Origin: CAYGTO01 sp964352815
GTDB lineage: Bacteria; Pseudomonadota; Alphaproteobacteria; Rickettsiales; UBA3002
Reading direction: 5' to 3'
DNA: 64,000 bases
Assembly: GCA_964352815.1 (NCBI GenBank)
Contig: CAYGTO010000003.1
Span: forward strand, 1 to 64,000
The stretch's first letter is position 1. Each line of letters starts with the position of its first letter. The notes under the pieces are model-generated. The model made no database searches, was not told where the DNA came from, and worked only from the letters and a program-made list of their open reading frames with translations. Position numbers and translations under genes: made by a program. Below are positions 57,261 through 64,000 of this stretch, piece by piece.

Positions 57261-58421
57261 CTACGCCGCAACTTTCCCCCGGCTTGCCTCGCCCTCTGCC
57301 CAACGCGCGCGCGTCGCCGCGGCATATTCCGCAAGCTCGCCATGACGAATTGCGTCACGAATCTCGCCCATCAGCTGCTGATAATAGGCCAGATTATGCC
57401 AGCTCAACAAAATCGGCCCAAGCATCTCATCCGCCTTAAACAAATGGTGGAGATAGGCACGTGAATAGTTTTCGCACGGGTAATTATTCTCAAACCGGTT
57501 GGTCACGCCGACCGCACGCGGGTCAATCGGCCGCGGGTCATCCGCATAGCACGCATTCTTAATGTTAATCGCCCCTTCCGAGGTATAGGCCCGGCCAAGC
57601 CGTCCCGAGCGCGTCGGAATCACACAATCAAACATATCAATCCCGCGCTCGACCGCGCCCAAAATATCATCGGGCTTACCCACCCCCATCAAATAGCGTG
57701 GGCGCTCTTTCGGCAGATGCGGCACCGTCATCTCGAGCACCTCAAACATCAGCTCCTGCCCCTCGCCCACCGCGAGCCCGCCCACCGCATAGCCATCAAA
57801 GCCGATGCTCTTCAGCGCTTCGGCCGACTCGGTGCGCAAATCTTCATAGGTGCTGCCCTGCACAATGCCAAACATGCCATAGCCATCGCGCTTCACAAAC
57901 GCGTCTTTGCTGCGCTGCGCCCAGCGCATGGAAAGCTCCATCGAAATTTTCGCCTCTTCATGCGTAGCGGGATAAGGTGTACATTCATCGAGCACCATGG
58001 TGATATTCGAATCGAGCATATGCTGAATCTCGACCGAACGCTCGGGTGACACCTCATATGTCGTGCCATCAATATGCGATTGAAACGTCACTGCATGTTC
58101 TTCCAGCTTACGCAACTTCGAGAGCGACATGACCTGAAACCCGCCGGAATCCGTCAAGATGGGATGTGGCCAATTCATGAATTGGTGCAGCCCGCCATGC
58201 GTGGCGACGCGCTCTGCGCCCGGGCGCAACATGAGGTGATAGGTATTACCAAGAATCACATCCGCGCCGAGGCCTTTCACCGCTTCCGGCGTCAACCCCT
58301 TCACCGTGCCGCACGTTCCCACCGGCATAAAGGCGGGCGTGCGAATCGAGCCATGCGCCGTGTGCAACTGCCCGGTCCGCGCGCGGCCATCTTCTTTGTG
58401 AATCGCAAAATCAAGTGTCAT
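57261..58421 (-). CDS. tgt: queuine tRNA-ribosyltransferase
   Basis: Tgt, 386 residues, exchanges G34 of Asp/Asn/His/Tyr tRNAs for the queuosine precursor preQ1. TPAFMPVGTCGTVKGLTPEAV near residue 30, the catalytic DSGGFQVMSLSKLRK near residue 92 and the DECTPYPATHEEA segment, GGLAVGEG near residue 218, the second catalytic Asp in FDCVIPTRSGRLGRAYTSEG near residue 267, and zinc ligands in C...YCENYSRAYLHHLF-type end (NNYPCENYSRAYLHHLFKADEML). queA, for a later step, lies upstream on the same strand. Confidence 0.96.
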   Translation of the reverse strand: MTLDFAIHKEDGRARTGQLHTAHGSIRTPAFMPVGTCGTVKGLTPEAVKGLGADVILGNTYHLMLRPGAERVATHGGLHQFMNWPHPILTDSGGFQVMSLSKLRKLEEHAVTFQSHIDGTTYEVSPERSVEIQHMLDSNITMVLDECTPYPATHEEAKISMELSMRWAQRSKDAFVKRDGYGMFGIVQGSTYEDLRTESAEALKSIGFDGYAVGGLAVGEGQELMFEVLEMTVPHLPKERPRYLMGVGKPDDILGAVERGIDMFDCVIPTRSGRLGRAYTSEGAINIKNACYADDPRPIDPRAVGVTNRFENNYPCENYSRAYLHHLFKADEMLGPILLSWHNLAYYQQLMGEIRDAIRHGELAEYAAATRARWAEGEASRGKVAA

Positions 58422-58451
58422 GAGAGTGTTATAACGCAGGATGGTTGAGAT

Positions 58452-58847
58452 TCAACGGTCATTTCGTGCTCGGTCCTCTCTCCGATTCTGCTGTACCTTG
58501 CCTAAATGCTCAGCCTCGTCTGCCTTAATCTCTGCCAGAGATCGGCTAGAATTGTATGGATAATGAGGATAGGCGGCATCCATGTTCTTGATGAAAAACT
58601 CTTTCTGACCGGGCGCAAGCTCGAGTACCTCCATCAATCGATCTATGTGCCCATCGCGCAATCGTCCCCGCCCTTCGAGCAATTTGCCGACCGGTGAACG
58701 CTCAGGCCTTCCTTTGCTTTCGATACCAATCTTCTTTTCCAACGCACGAATATCAATTTTTTGTTCACCCTTTGAGGAGACAAATGTTCCCTGACTTCGA
58801 ATCAATCGTTCGACATATTTCCCAAATTCCTGCGGCGACATAGGCAT
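58452..58847 (-). CDS. hypothetical protein, 131 aa
   Basis: 131-residue soluble protein between queA and tgt. A helical, basic middle part (VERLIRSQGTFVSSKGEQKIDIRALEKKIGI, RDGHIDRLMEVLELAPGQKEFFIKNMD) is reminiscent of small helix-turn-helix DNA-binding domains, but I cannot assign a family. The C-terminal 30 residues are charged and probably disordered. The start could be ATG 58847 or 58841; no ribosome site is clear. It carries no Pho box. Function unknown. Confidence 0.6.
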   Translation of the reverse strand: MPMSPQEFGKYVERLIRSQGTFVSSKGEQKIDIRALEKKIGIESKGRPERSPVGKLLEGRGRLRDGHIDRLMEVLELAPGQKEFFIKNMDAAYPHYPYNSSRSLAEIKADEAEHLGKVQQNRREDRARNDR

Positions 58848-58889
58848 GATCGCAGTATCTCGAAAAAGGGTTAAATAACTGATAAGAAA

Positions 58890-59921
58890 CTATTTTTTCT
58901 CCAACAAACATGCATCGCCATAGCTATAGAAGCGATATTCATGGTCAATGGCATACTGATAGGCGGTCTGCATAGTGTCCAGGCCTGAAAAGGCGCTGAC
59001 CAGCATAAAGAGCGTCGATTTGGGGAGATGGAAATTGGTCAGCAGGCGGTCAACGATCTTAAATGTGTAGCCAGGGGTAATGAAGATATCGGTTTCCTGA
59101 GCAAATGCAGCGATTTTGCCCTTCTCTACCGCCGCACTTTCCAGCGTACGCATCGCCGTCGTGCCCACCGCCACCACCTCACCGCCGCGTGCTTTCGTGT
59201 CATTGATCTGCTGCGCCGTCACCTCATCGAGCACCGCATATTCGCTATGCATCACATGCGATTCCGTATCTTCCACCTTCACCGGCTGAAACGTGCCCGC
59301 CCCGACATGCAGCGTCACATAGGCCGTCTCAATTCCGCGTGCCTTGAGGTCATTAAATGTACGTTCAGTAAAATGCAGCCCCGCCGTCGGGGCCGCCACG
59401 GAGCCTTCTTCTTTCGCATAAATCGTTTGATAGCGGTCCTTATCTTCTGCCGTATCGTCGCGCTTAATATAGGGCGGCAGCGGCATATGGCCATGGGTCT
59501 CAAGCGCTTGCCAGAAATCCGCGCCTTCGAGTGAAAATGCGACGACGATTTGTCCATCCTCCTGCTTTGAAAGCACCTCTGCCTCAAACCCATCGGCAAT
59601 ACGCAGTACATCCCCCACCTTACATTTGCGGCCCGGCTTTGCAAAACATAGCCAGCGATTCCTTTCGCTTGTAGCTTGCTTATGAAGCAACAACTCGATT
59701 TCTGCCTCGCCTTTCTGCACGAATAGGCGTGCGGGAATCACTTTGCTATCATTAAACACGAGGAGGTCGCCTGACTGCAACAGCTCGGGCAATTCGTGAA
59801 ACACGCGGTCACTAATCCCATCCTGCCGCACATGCAACAGCTTGGAATGATCACGCGGCTCAGTCGGATGAAGCGCGATGCGCGACTCGGGAAGTTCGAA
59901 ATCGAAGAGGTCTACTTTCAT
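58890..59921 (-). CDS. queA: S-adenosylmethionine:tRNA ribosyltransferase-isomerase
   Basis: QueA, 343 residues, builds epoxyqueuosine on tRNA by transferring the ribosyl part of SAM. It begins MKVDLFDFELPESRIALHPTEPRDHSKLLHV, the family N-terminus. It also shows GDLLVFNDSKVIPARLF near residue 55, SVAAPTAGLHFTERTFNDLKARG near 175, THVGAGTF-like VTLHVGAGTFQPVKVE and the end TNFHLPKSTLFMLVSAFSG. ATG 59921 fits; the frame from 60008 runs through hairpin repeats. It lies upstream of tgt, as in many alphaproteobacteria. Confidence 0.96.
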   Translation of the reverse strand: MKVDLFDFELPESRIALHPTEPRDHSKLLHVRQDGISDRVFHELPELLQSGDLLVFNDSKVIPARLFVQKGEAEIELLLHKQATSERNRWLCFAKPGRKCKVGDVLRIADGFEAEVLSKQEDGQIVVAFSLEGADFWQALETHGHMPLPPYIKRDDTAEDKDRYQTIYAKEEGSVAAPTAGLHFTERTFNDLKARGIETAYVTLHVGAGTFQPVKVEDTESHVMHSEYAVLDEVTAQQINDTKARGGEVVAVGTTAMRTLESAAVEKGKIAAFAQETDIFITPGYTFKIVDRLLTNFHLPKSTLFMLVSAFSGLDTMQTAYQYAIDHEYRFYSYGDACLLEKK

Positions 59922-59940
59922 ACTATTGTCATCCTCGGGG

Positions 59941-60029
59941 CTTTTGTCAGCAGACAAAAGAGCCCGGGGATCCACAATCAAAAGATCAGTAGATCTTTTG
60001 ATATTCATTAATGTCTCCTGACATCAATG
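59941..60029. repeat. three tandem AGNA-loop hairpins upstream of queA
   Basis: CTTTTGTC-AGCA-GACAAAAG (59941-59960, perfect), CAAAAGATC-AGTA-GATCTTTTG (59979-60000, perfect 9 bp) and CATTAATGTC-TCCT-GACATCAATG (60006-60029, one mismatch; loop is AGGA on the other strand). They form part of a GTCATCCTCGGGG-type repeat. Confidence 0.9.
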
Positions 60030-60075
60030 AACTAGATTGCCTGCACGCGCTCGCTTGGCGTAGCAATGACAACCG

Positions 60076-60624
60076 CTACTGCACATCCGCCAGCAATTTC
60101 ACGCTGATGACTTTATCAGGATTGGTGGGCGGCTCACCGCGCTCGATTGCATCGACATGCTCCATGCCTTTGATGACCTGGCCCCAGACGGTATATTGCC
60201 CATCAAGCCATTCAGACGGCTCAAACACAATGAAGAACTGTGAATCGGCACTGTTGCGCTCCGCCGCACGTGCCATGGATACTACGCCGCGCGTATGCGG
60301 CACTTCGGAAAATTCTGCTTTCAATTTCTTACCAGAACCGCCGGTTCCCGTACCGGTTGGGTCACCCGTTTGCGCCATGAAGCCATCGATTACACGGTGG
60401 AACACCACCCCATCATAAAACCCTTCTTTGGTCAGCTCTTTGATACGCGCCACATGTTTCGGCGCGACATCGGGACGCATTTTGATATAGACATTTCCGT
60501 CTTCTAGTTGCATCACCAATGTGTTTTCCGGGTCTGCCCCATCGGGCGCTTGGGCTGCTGCGTCAGTCATAAAGAGTGCTCCTGTCATGAAGATATATGT
60601 TAAAAAGATTGATAGAAATTTCAT
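60076..60624 (-). CDS. exported cyclophilin-type peptidyl-prolyl isomerase
   Basis: 182-residue cyclophilin. A signal peptide (FLSIFLTYIFMTGALFMTDAAAQA, residues 3-26) directs it to the periplasm. The isomerase core has FHRVIDGFMAQTGDPTGTGTGG (catalytic Arg) near residue 76, EFSEVPHTRGVVSMARAAERNSADSQFFIVFE and WLDGQYTVWGQVIKGMEHVDAI. It speeds proline isomerisation in envelope proteins. Its ATG (60624) lies 8 bp from the Pho box of the divergent 60701 gene, so the two promoters overlap. Confidence 0.94.
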   Translation of the reverse strand: MKFLSIFLTYIFMTGALFMTDAAAQAPDGADPENTLVMQLEDGNVYIKMRPDVAPKHVARIKELTKEGFYDGVVFHRVIDGFMAQTGDPTGTGTGGSGKKLKAEFSEVPHTRGVVSMARAAERNSADSQFFIVFEPSEWLDGQYTVWGQVIKGMEHVDAIERGEPPTNPDKVISVKLLADVQ

Positions 60625-60631
60625 ACGATCC

Positions 60632-60665
60632 TCGTCATAAAATTGTCATATATTGGTGCTAATAT
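60632..60665 (+). promoter_or_regulatory. Pho box and -10 for the 60701 gene
   Basis: TCGTCATAAAATTGTCAT (60632-60649), a 10-bp spacer, then TAATAT (60660-60665). phoA-type spacing. Confidence 0.8.
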
Positions 60666-60700
60666 GCATGGATAAATAGAGAAGTCAAAGATTGATATCG

Positions 60701-61129
60701 ATGAAAAATGAAGAGAAACTCAACGAAAAAAATACGAAAGTGTTTATTGACGCGCTCATATCCTATTATCCGGAGGATGAAAGCCTAGAAGCAAATGAAG
60801 TGCGTGAAGCGGCTGAGCGTCTGAAAAAGCAGATTAGCACTATGAGGAAGAATACAGCACTTCACCCAGTAACCGCCTCAAATGTCAGCGCAATTAAGCC
60901 AACCATCTCTACGACAGCGTATACTGTTATGAGTCTATTTTTCGATCAACTCTACCGACATCAGCAACTTTCCGTTCGAGAATCAGGGCAACAAGCTAAA
61001 CAAGGAAGAAAAGGGGTAGACGGAGCGCATAATCGTTCCATAGCAGCTAAAGAAGCAACCATACCACCACGGATTGTAAGAGAAGCTGCTCCAATGGGCA
61101 CTGTAGAAGACCATTGCCGTTCAATTTAA
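60701..61129 (+). CDS. Pho-box-controlled hypothetical protein, 142 aa
   Basis: 142-residue soluble, charged protein of no known family. The first half is helical and acidic (KNEEKLNEKNTKVFIDALISYYPEDESLEANEVREAAERLKKQISTM); the second is rich in Ala, Arg and Gln and probably flexible. No membrane span or signal peptide. ATG 60701 is used; TTG 60692 is in frame upstream. AT-richer than neighbouring genes. It lies between the cyclophilin and coaD, in a region otherwise conserved among alphaproteobacteria, so it is likely an inserted accessory gene. PhoB control inferred; function unknown. Confidence 0.68.
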   Translation: MKNEEKLNEKNTKVFIDALISYYPEDESLEANEVREAAERLKKQISTMRKNTALHPVTASNVSAIKPTISTTAYTVMSLFFDQLYRHQQLSVRESGQQAKQGRKGVDGAHNRSIAAKEATIPPRIVREAAPMGTVEDHCRSI

Positions 61130-61136
61130 TTAGAAA

Positions 61137-61685
61137 TTATAACGCAGCGGCAGGGGTGATCGGGTCGCCATGTTCGAACTTCTCTTTCAACTCGCGCGCG
61201 GTGTTGGCCGATACCAGCTCGGAGATATTGCCGCCCAACTTAGCAATTTGCTTCACAAAACGTGACGAGATAAAATGTGTGGATTCCGATGCTGTCAAAA
61301 AGACGGTTTCAATGTCCGGCGCGAGCTTGTTGTTCATGCACGCCATCTGAAATTCATATTCATAATCTGACACGGCACGCAGGCCACGAATCAACACAGA
61401 TGCCTCTTGCTCTTTGGCGAAATTGACAAGCAGCCCGTGAAAGGTTTCGACTTTCACCCGCGCCTGGTCTGCCGCTGCGAGCGCATCCCGAACATCCGCT
61501 TGCACCAACTCGCTCCGCTTTTGCAAAGAAAAAATCGGTGACTTACCCGAATCTTCCGCCACCGCAATCACCAGCTTATCGACCACTTTCAGCGCACGCT
61601 TGATGATGTCCATATGGCCAGTCGTGATCGGGTCAAAGGTTCCGGGATACACCCCGGTGCGGATCTGGCAATGTTCTTGAGTCAT
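61137..61685 (-). CDS. coaD: phosphopantetheine adenylyltransferase
   Basis: CoaD, 182 residues, forms dephospho-CoA from ATP and phosphopantetheine. Nucleotidyltransferase motif GVYPGTFDPITTGHMDIIKRAL (TxGH) near residue 12, then LIRGLRAVSDYEYEFQMACMNNKL near residue 100 and ISSRFVKQIAKLGGNISELV near 145. Slightly longer than E. coli CoaD through its C-terminus. Standard neighbour of gyrA in this class, here separated by one unknown gene. Confidence 0.96.
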   Translation of the reverse strand: MTQEHCQIRTGVYPGTFDPITTGHMDIIKRALKVVDKLVIAVAEDSGKSPIFSLQKRSELVQADVRDALAAADQARVKVETFHGLLVNFAKEQEASVLIRGLRAVSDYEYEFQMACMNNKLAPDIETVFLTASESTHFISSRFVKQIAKLGGNISELVSANTARELKEKFEHGDPITPAAAL

Positions 61686-61705
61686 GGAAAGAAACTAAAA
61701 AAAAC

Positions 61706-62254
61706 TTACGCCAGTTGCAAGGCGTTTTCGTGAATCGCACCAAGCGCCGCGCATTCTGTTGCTGTGCTGTGTGGGAATGGAGGCTGATGCGGTTCACGCC
61801 CGGTCAAAAGCATATGGATCTTCCCGATCGTTTCTTTTACTTCCGTGCATGCCGTGACCACCCAATAGCGTTCTTCTTCATTGCTGATAACGTGACGCGA
61901 TTGCTCTTGAAGCGAATCCAGCGCCGCCATAAAGCGCGGCGTCTGCGCGAGCATGCGATTGAGGAAACGTTGACTCTGTGTATCGGACACATCGCTGGCA
62001 GCACATTCGAGTGCGGTTTTCAACGCGCCCATCACATTACCATAGAGATGCTCAATCGATTTGACTCCCAAATGCATATCACCCGGATCTGAGCGATCGG
62101 CATCTTTGAGGCGCGTCATACGCAGACCGTCAAGCTGATCGCGATAGTCTTCCGTAAAATTCAGTAAGTCTGCGACATACCCGTCGATACGTTCCATCTC
62201 TTGGATCGCCGCATGAATATTTTCAGCAAGTATTATGGGAGGCGAACCGTCCAT
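61706..62254 (-). CDS. hypothetical protein, 182 aa
   Basis: 182-residue all-helical soluble protein between gyrA and coaD, not recognised. It starts MDGSPPIILAENIHAAIQEMERIDGY-like and contains HLGVKSIEHLYGNVMGALKTALECAA and RFMAALDSLQEQSRHVISNEEERYWVVTACTEVKETIGKIHMLL, consistent with a four-helix bundle. AAGGAGAGGGT precedes ATG 62254. A candidate Pho box (62316-62333) lies upstream without a good -10. Function unknown. Confidence 0.65.
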   Translation of the reverse strand: MDGSPPIILAENIHAAIQEMERIDGYVADLLNFTEDYRDQLDGLRMTRLKDADRSDPGDMHLGVKSIEHLYGNVMGALKTALECAASDVSDTQSQRFLNRMLAQTPRFMAALDSLQEQSRHVISNEEERYWVVTACTEVKETIGKIHMLLTGREPHQPPFPHSTATECAALGAIHENALQLA

Positions 62255-62315
62255 ACCCTCTCCTTTCCCTAGGAAAAGAATGATGGCTTAACGGCGCAAG
62301 TGCAAGGGTGGATAT

Positions 62316-62333
62316 ATGAAGATTCTATGACGG
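62316..62333 (-). promoter_or_regulatory. candidate Pho box upstream of the 62254 gene
   Basis: Minus strand: CCGTCATAGAATCTTCAT, correct 7-4-7 layout. The expected -10 positions are poor; TTGCAC-17-CATTCT downstream may be an ordinary promoter. Confidence 0.45.
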
Positions 62334-62338
62334 TGAGT

Positions 62339-64000
62339 CTACGCTTCAGCAGAATTTTCTTCTGCCGAGACGTCCGTTGCCGCCTCTTCAATTCCCTCAT
62401 CCTCTTCCTCAGCGGCAATCACATCGGCGCGAATCCGGACGGCGGAGACAACTTTCTCTTTATTGTCGACTTTGAAGATCGTCACCCCTTGCGTCGCGCG
62501 GCCACAAATGCGGATATCCGAAAGGTTGGTGCGGATCAGTTTGCCCTGGTCGGTGATCAACATGATTTGGTCACCCTCATCAACCGCAAAACTCGCCACC
62601 ACATCGCCGTTCCGCTTCGATGGGCTGATGCCGATAATCCCTGAGCCACCACGGCCAGTCGAGCGATATTCAAAGGAAGAACTGCGCTTACCAAAGCCAT
62701 TTTCCGTCACGGTCAGAATCATCTGATCCGCTTCGGTGAACTGCGTAATCTTCTCATCACTCAGCGTCACATCGGACGTATCAATCGCCTCGCCCTCTTC
62801 CGCGCCCTCGGCGCGGCGGCGGGCGGCGGCGAGTTTCAAATACTGCTCACGCTCTTCGCTGCTCGCTTCCATACCGTTGATGATCGACATCGACACCACG
62901 CTATCATCTTTACCCAGCTTAATCCCGCGTACCCCATCCGATGTACGCGACTTAAACACACGTACCGCATTCACAGGGAATCGAATCGCTTTGTTTTTAC
63001 TCGTTGCGAGCAGAAGATGTTGATCTTCGGTGCAGGAGCGCACACTCACGAGGGCGTCATCTTCATCAAGACGAATCGCGATCTTACCGTTTTTCATGAT
63101 ATTTTTGAAATCGGACAGATCGTTCCGGCGCACATTCCCTTTCGCTGTTGCGAACATAATATGCATATCATCCCACGCCTCTTCATCTTCAGGCATCGGC
63201 ATGAAAGTCTCGATCACCTCGCCGTCTTTGAGTGGGAAGATGTTGACCAGCGCCTTGCCGCGCGCTTGCGGCGTGCCAAGCGGTAATGTATAAATCTTTG
63301 TTTTATAGACCTGGCCTTTGTTCGAGAAAAACAGCACCGGCGTATGCGTATTGGCGACGAAAAATTCGGTCGTGATGTCTTCTTCTTTCATGTTCATGCC
63401 GGAACGGCCCTTGCCACCTCGGCGTTGCGCACGGTAGGTTTCGAGCGGCACACGCTTAATATAGCCGCCGCTGGTTACGGTCACGACCATCTCTTCGCGC
63501 TGAATCAAATCTTCAATATCGTGCTCATATTCCGACATCTCGATGCTCGTGCGGCGTGGCACGGCGAACTCGTCTTTCACCGCCACCAGCTCCTCGCGCA
63601 TCATGCTGTAGAGTTTCACACGATCGCCCAGAATTGACAGATACTCCTTGATCGATTCTGCCAGCTCACCCAGCTCACCGTCGATTTTCTCGCGCTCAAG
63701 ACCGGTCAACCGCTGAAGTTTCAAGTCAAGAATCGCCCGCGCCTGCGCATCGGTAAACTTGATCCGGTTTTCAAGAATCTGGTTGCCCTGATCATCGACC
63801 AGCTCCAACAGTGGAATCACATCAGCCGCCGCCCAGTCACGGCTCATGAGTTCCGCTCGCGCTTCGCCTGGGTCTTTTGCCGCACGGATTACTCTGATGA
63901 CCTCATCGATATTCGCCACCGCAATCGCCAGACCGATCAATAAATGTGCACGGTCACGTGCTTTGTTCAGCAAGAAATTTGTGCGTCGCGTAATCACTTC
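62339..64000 (-). CDS. gyrA: DNA gyrase subunit A, 3' part (runs off the window)
   Basis: C-terminal ~550 residues of GyrA. The visible part starts within the coiled-coil after the breakage-reunion domain (VITRRTNFLLNKARDRAHLLIGLAIAVANIDEVIRVIRA). It includes TDAQARAILDLKLQRLTGLE and then the C-terminal beta-pinwheel with the GyrA box QRRGGKGRSG (residues about 212-221 of the part seen) and several GxxR(x)T-like blades (FGKRSSSFEYRSTGRGGSGIIGI). It ends in an acidic tail. The 5' part including the catalytic tyrosine lies beyond base 64000. Together with GyrB it introduces negative supercoils. Confidence 0.96.
   Translation of the reverse strand, partial: EVITRRTNFLLNKARDRAHLLIGLAIAVANIDEVIRVIRAAKDPGEARAELMSRDWAAADVIPLLELVDDQGNQILENRIKFTDAQARAILDLKLQRLTGLEREKIDGELGELAESIKEYLSILGDRVKLYSMMREELVAVKDEFAVPRRTSIEMSEYEHDIEDLIQREEMVVTVTSGGYIKRVPLETYRAQRRGGKGRSGMNMKEEDITTEFFVANTHTPVLFFSNKGQVYKTKIYTLPLGTPQARGKALVNIFPLKDGEVIETFMPMPEDEEAWDDMHIMFATAKGNVRRNDLSDFKNIMKNGKIAIRLDEDDALVSVRSCTEDQHLLLATSKNKAIRFPVNAVRVFKSRTSDGVRGIKLGKDDSVVSMSIINGMEASSEEREQYLKLAAARRRAEGAEEGEAIDTSDVTLSDEKITQFTEADQMILTVTENGFGKRSSSFEYRSTGRGGSGIIGISPSKRNGDVVASFAVDEGDQIMLITDQGKLIRTNLSDIRICGRATQGVTIFKVDNKEKVVSAVRIRADVIAAEEEDEGIEEAATDVSAEENSAEA

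Overview
The window looks like a chromosomal segment of an alphaproteobacterium of moderate GC content. Several independent signs agree: a SAM-II riboswitch before metY, Irr-type iron control elements before sdhC and sdhB, a carD/fdxA pair, and the order gyrA - coaD - peptidyl-prolyl isomerase - queA - tgt. I cannot name the genus. Cytochrome c maturation by System II (ResB/CcsA) is unusual for this class.

Layout: 0.05-4.0 kb ResB, CcsA and a TlpA/ResA-like thioredoxin; 4-5.7 kb an iron-sulfur photolyase plus a DUF2256 protein; 5.8-8.4 kb a PAS histidine kinase and an FMN reductase; 8.5 kb tRNA-Ala(GGC); 8.7-12.3 kb genes of unknown function; 12.6-14.8 kb lepA split into two ORFs by a small antisense gene; 15-16.2 kb an ankyrin protein; 16.3-19 kb rpsP-rimM-trmD-rplS; 19.7-25 kb leuC, leuD and leuB interleaved with unknown genes; 26-27 kb asd; 28.8-33.3 kb sdhCDA, an M48 lipoprotein, sdhB; 33.4-34.5 kb carD and fdxA; 35 kb mazG; 37.8-41 kb pyrB, pyrC, pyrF; 43.5-45.6 kb peptidoglycan enzymes; 45.8 kb a diguanylate cyclase; 47.5-49.3 kb typA; 50-52.7 kb a SAM-II riboswitch, metY and an acetyl-type metA; 54.7 kb tRNA-Lys(TTT); 57.3-64 kb tgt, queA, a cyclophilin, coaD and the 3' part of gyrA.

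Three layers run across this housekeeping background. (1) At least eight genes of unknown or effector-like function (coiled-coil, NUDIX-like, ankyrin, HD-domain) start behind 18-bp direct repeats that match the PhoB 'Pho box' (CTGTCAT-N4-CTGTCAT), each followed at fixed spacing by a -10 hexamer. This looks like a scattered phosphate-starvation regulon of orphan genes and is the most interesting system here. (2) Families of short palindromic repeats fill the intergenic regions, several with compensating base changes in the stems, and some lie in frame inside resB, ccsA and trmD. (3) Housekeeping genes show unusual arrangements: split lepA, M48 peptidase between sdhA and sdhB, a SAM-II riboswitch pushed about 240 nt from its gene, and very small membrane-protein genes. 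All assignments come from reading the sequence; no database search was run.
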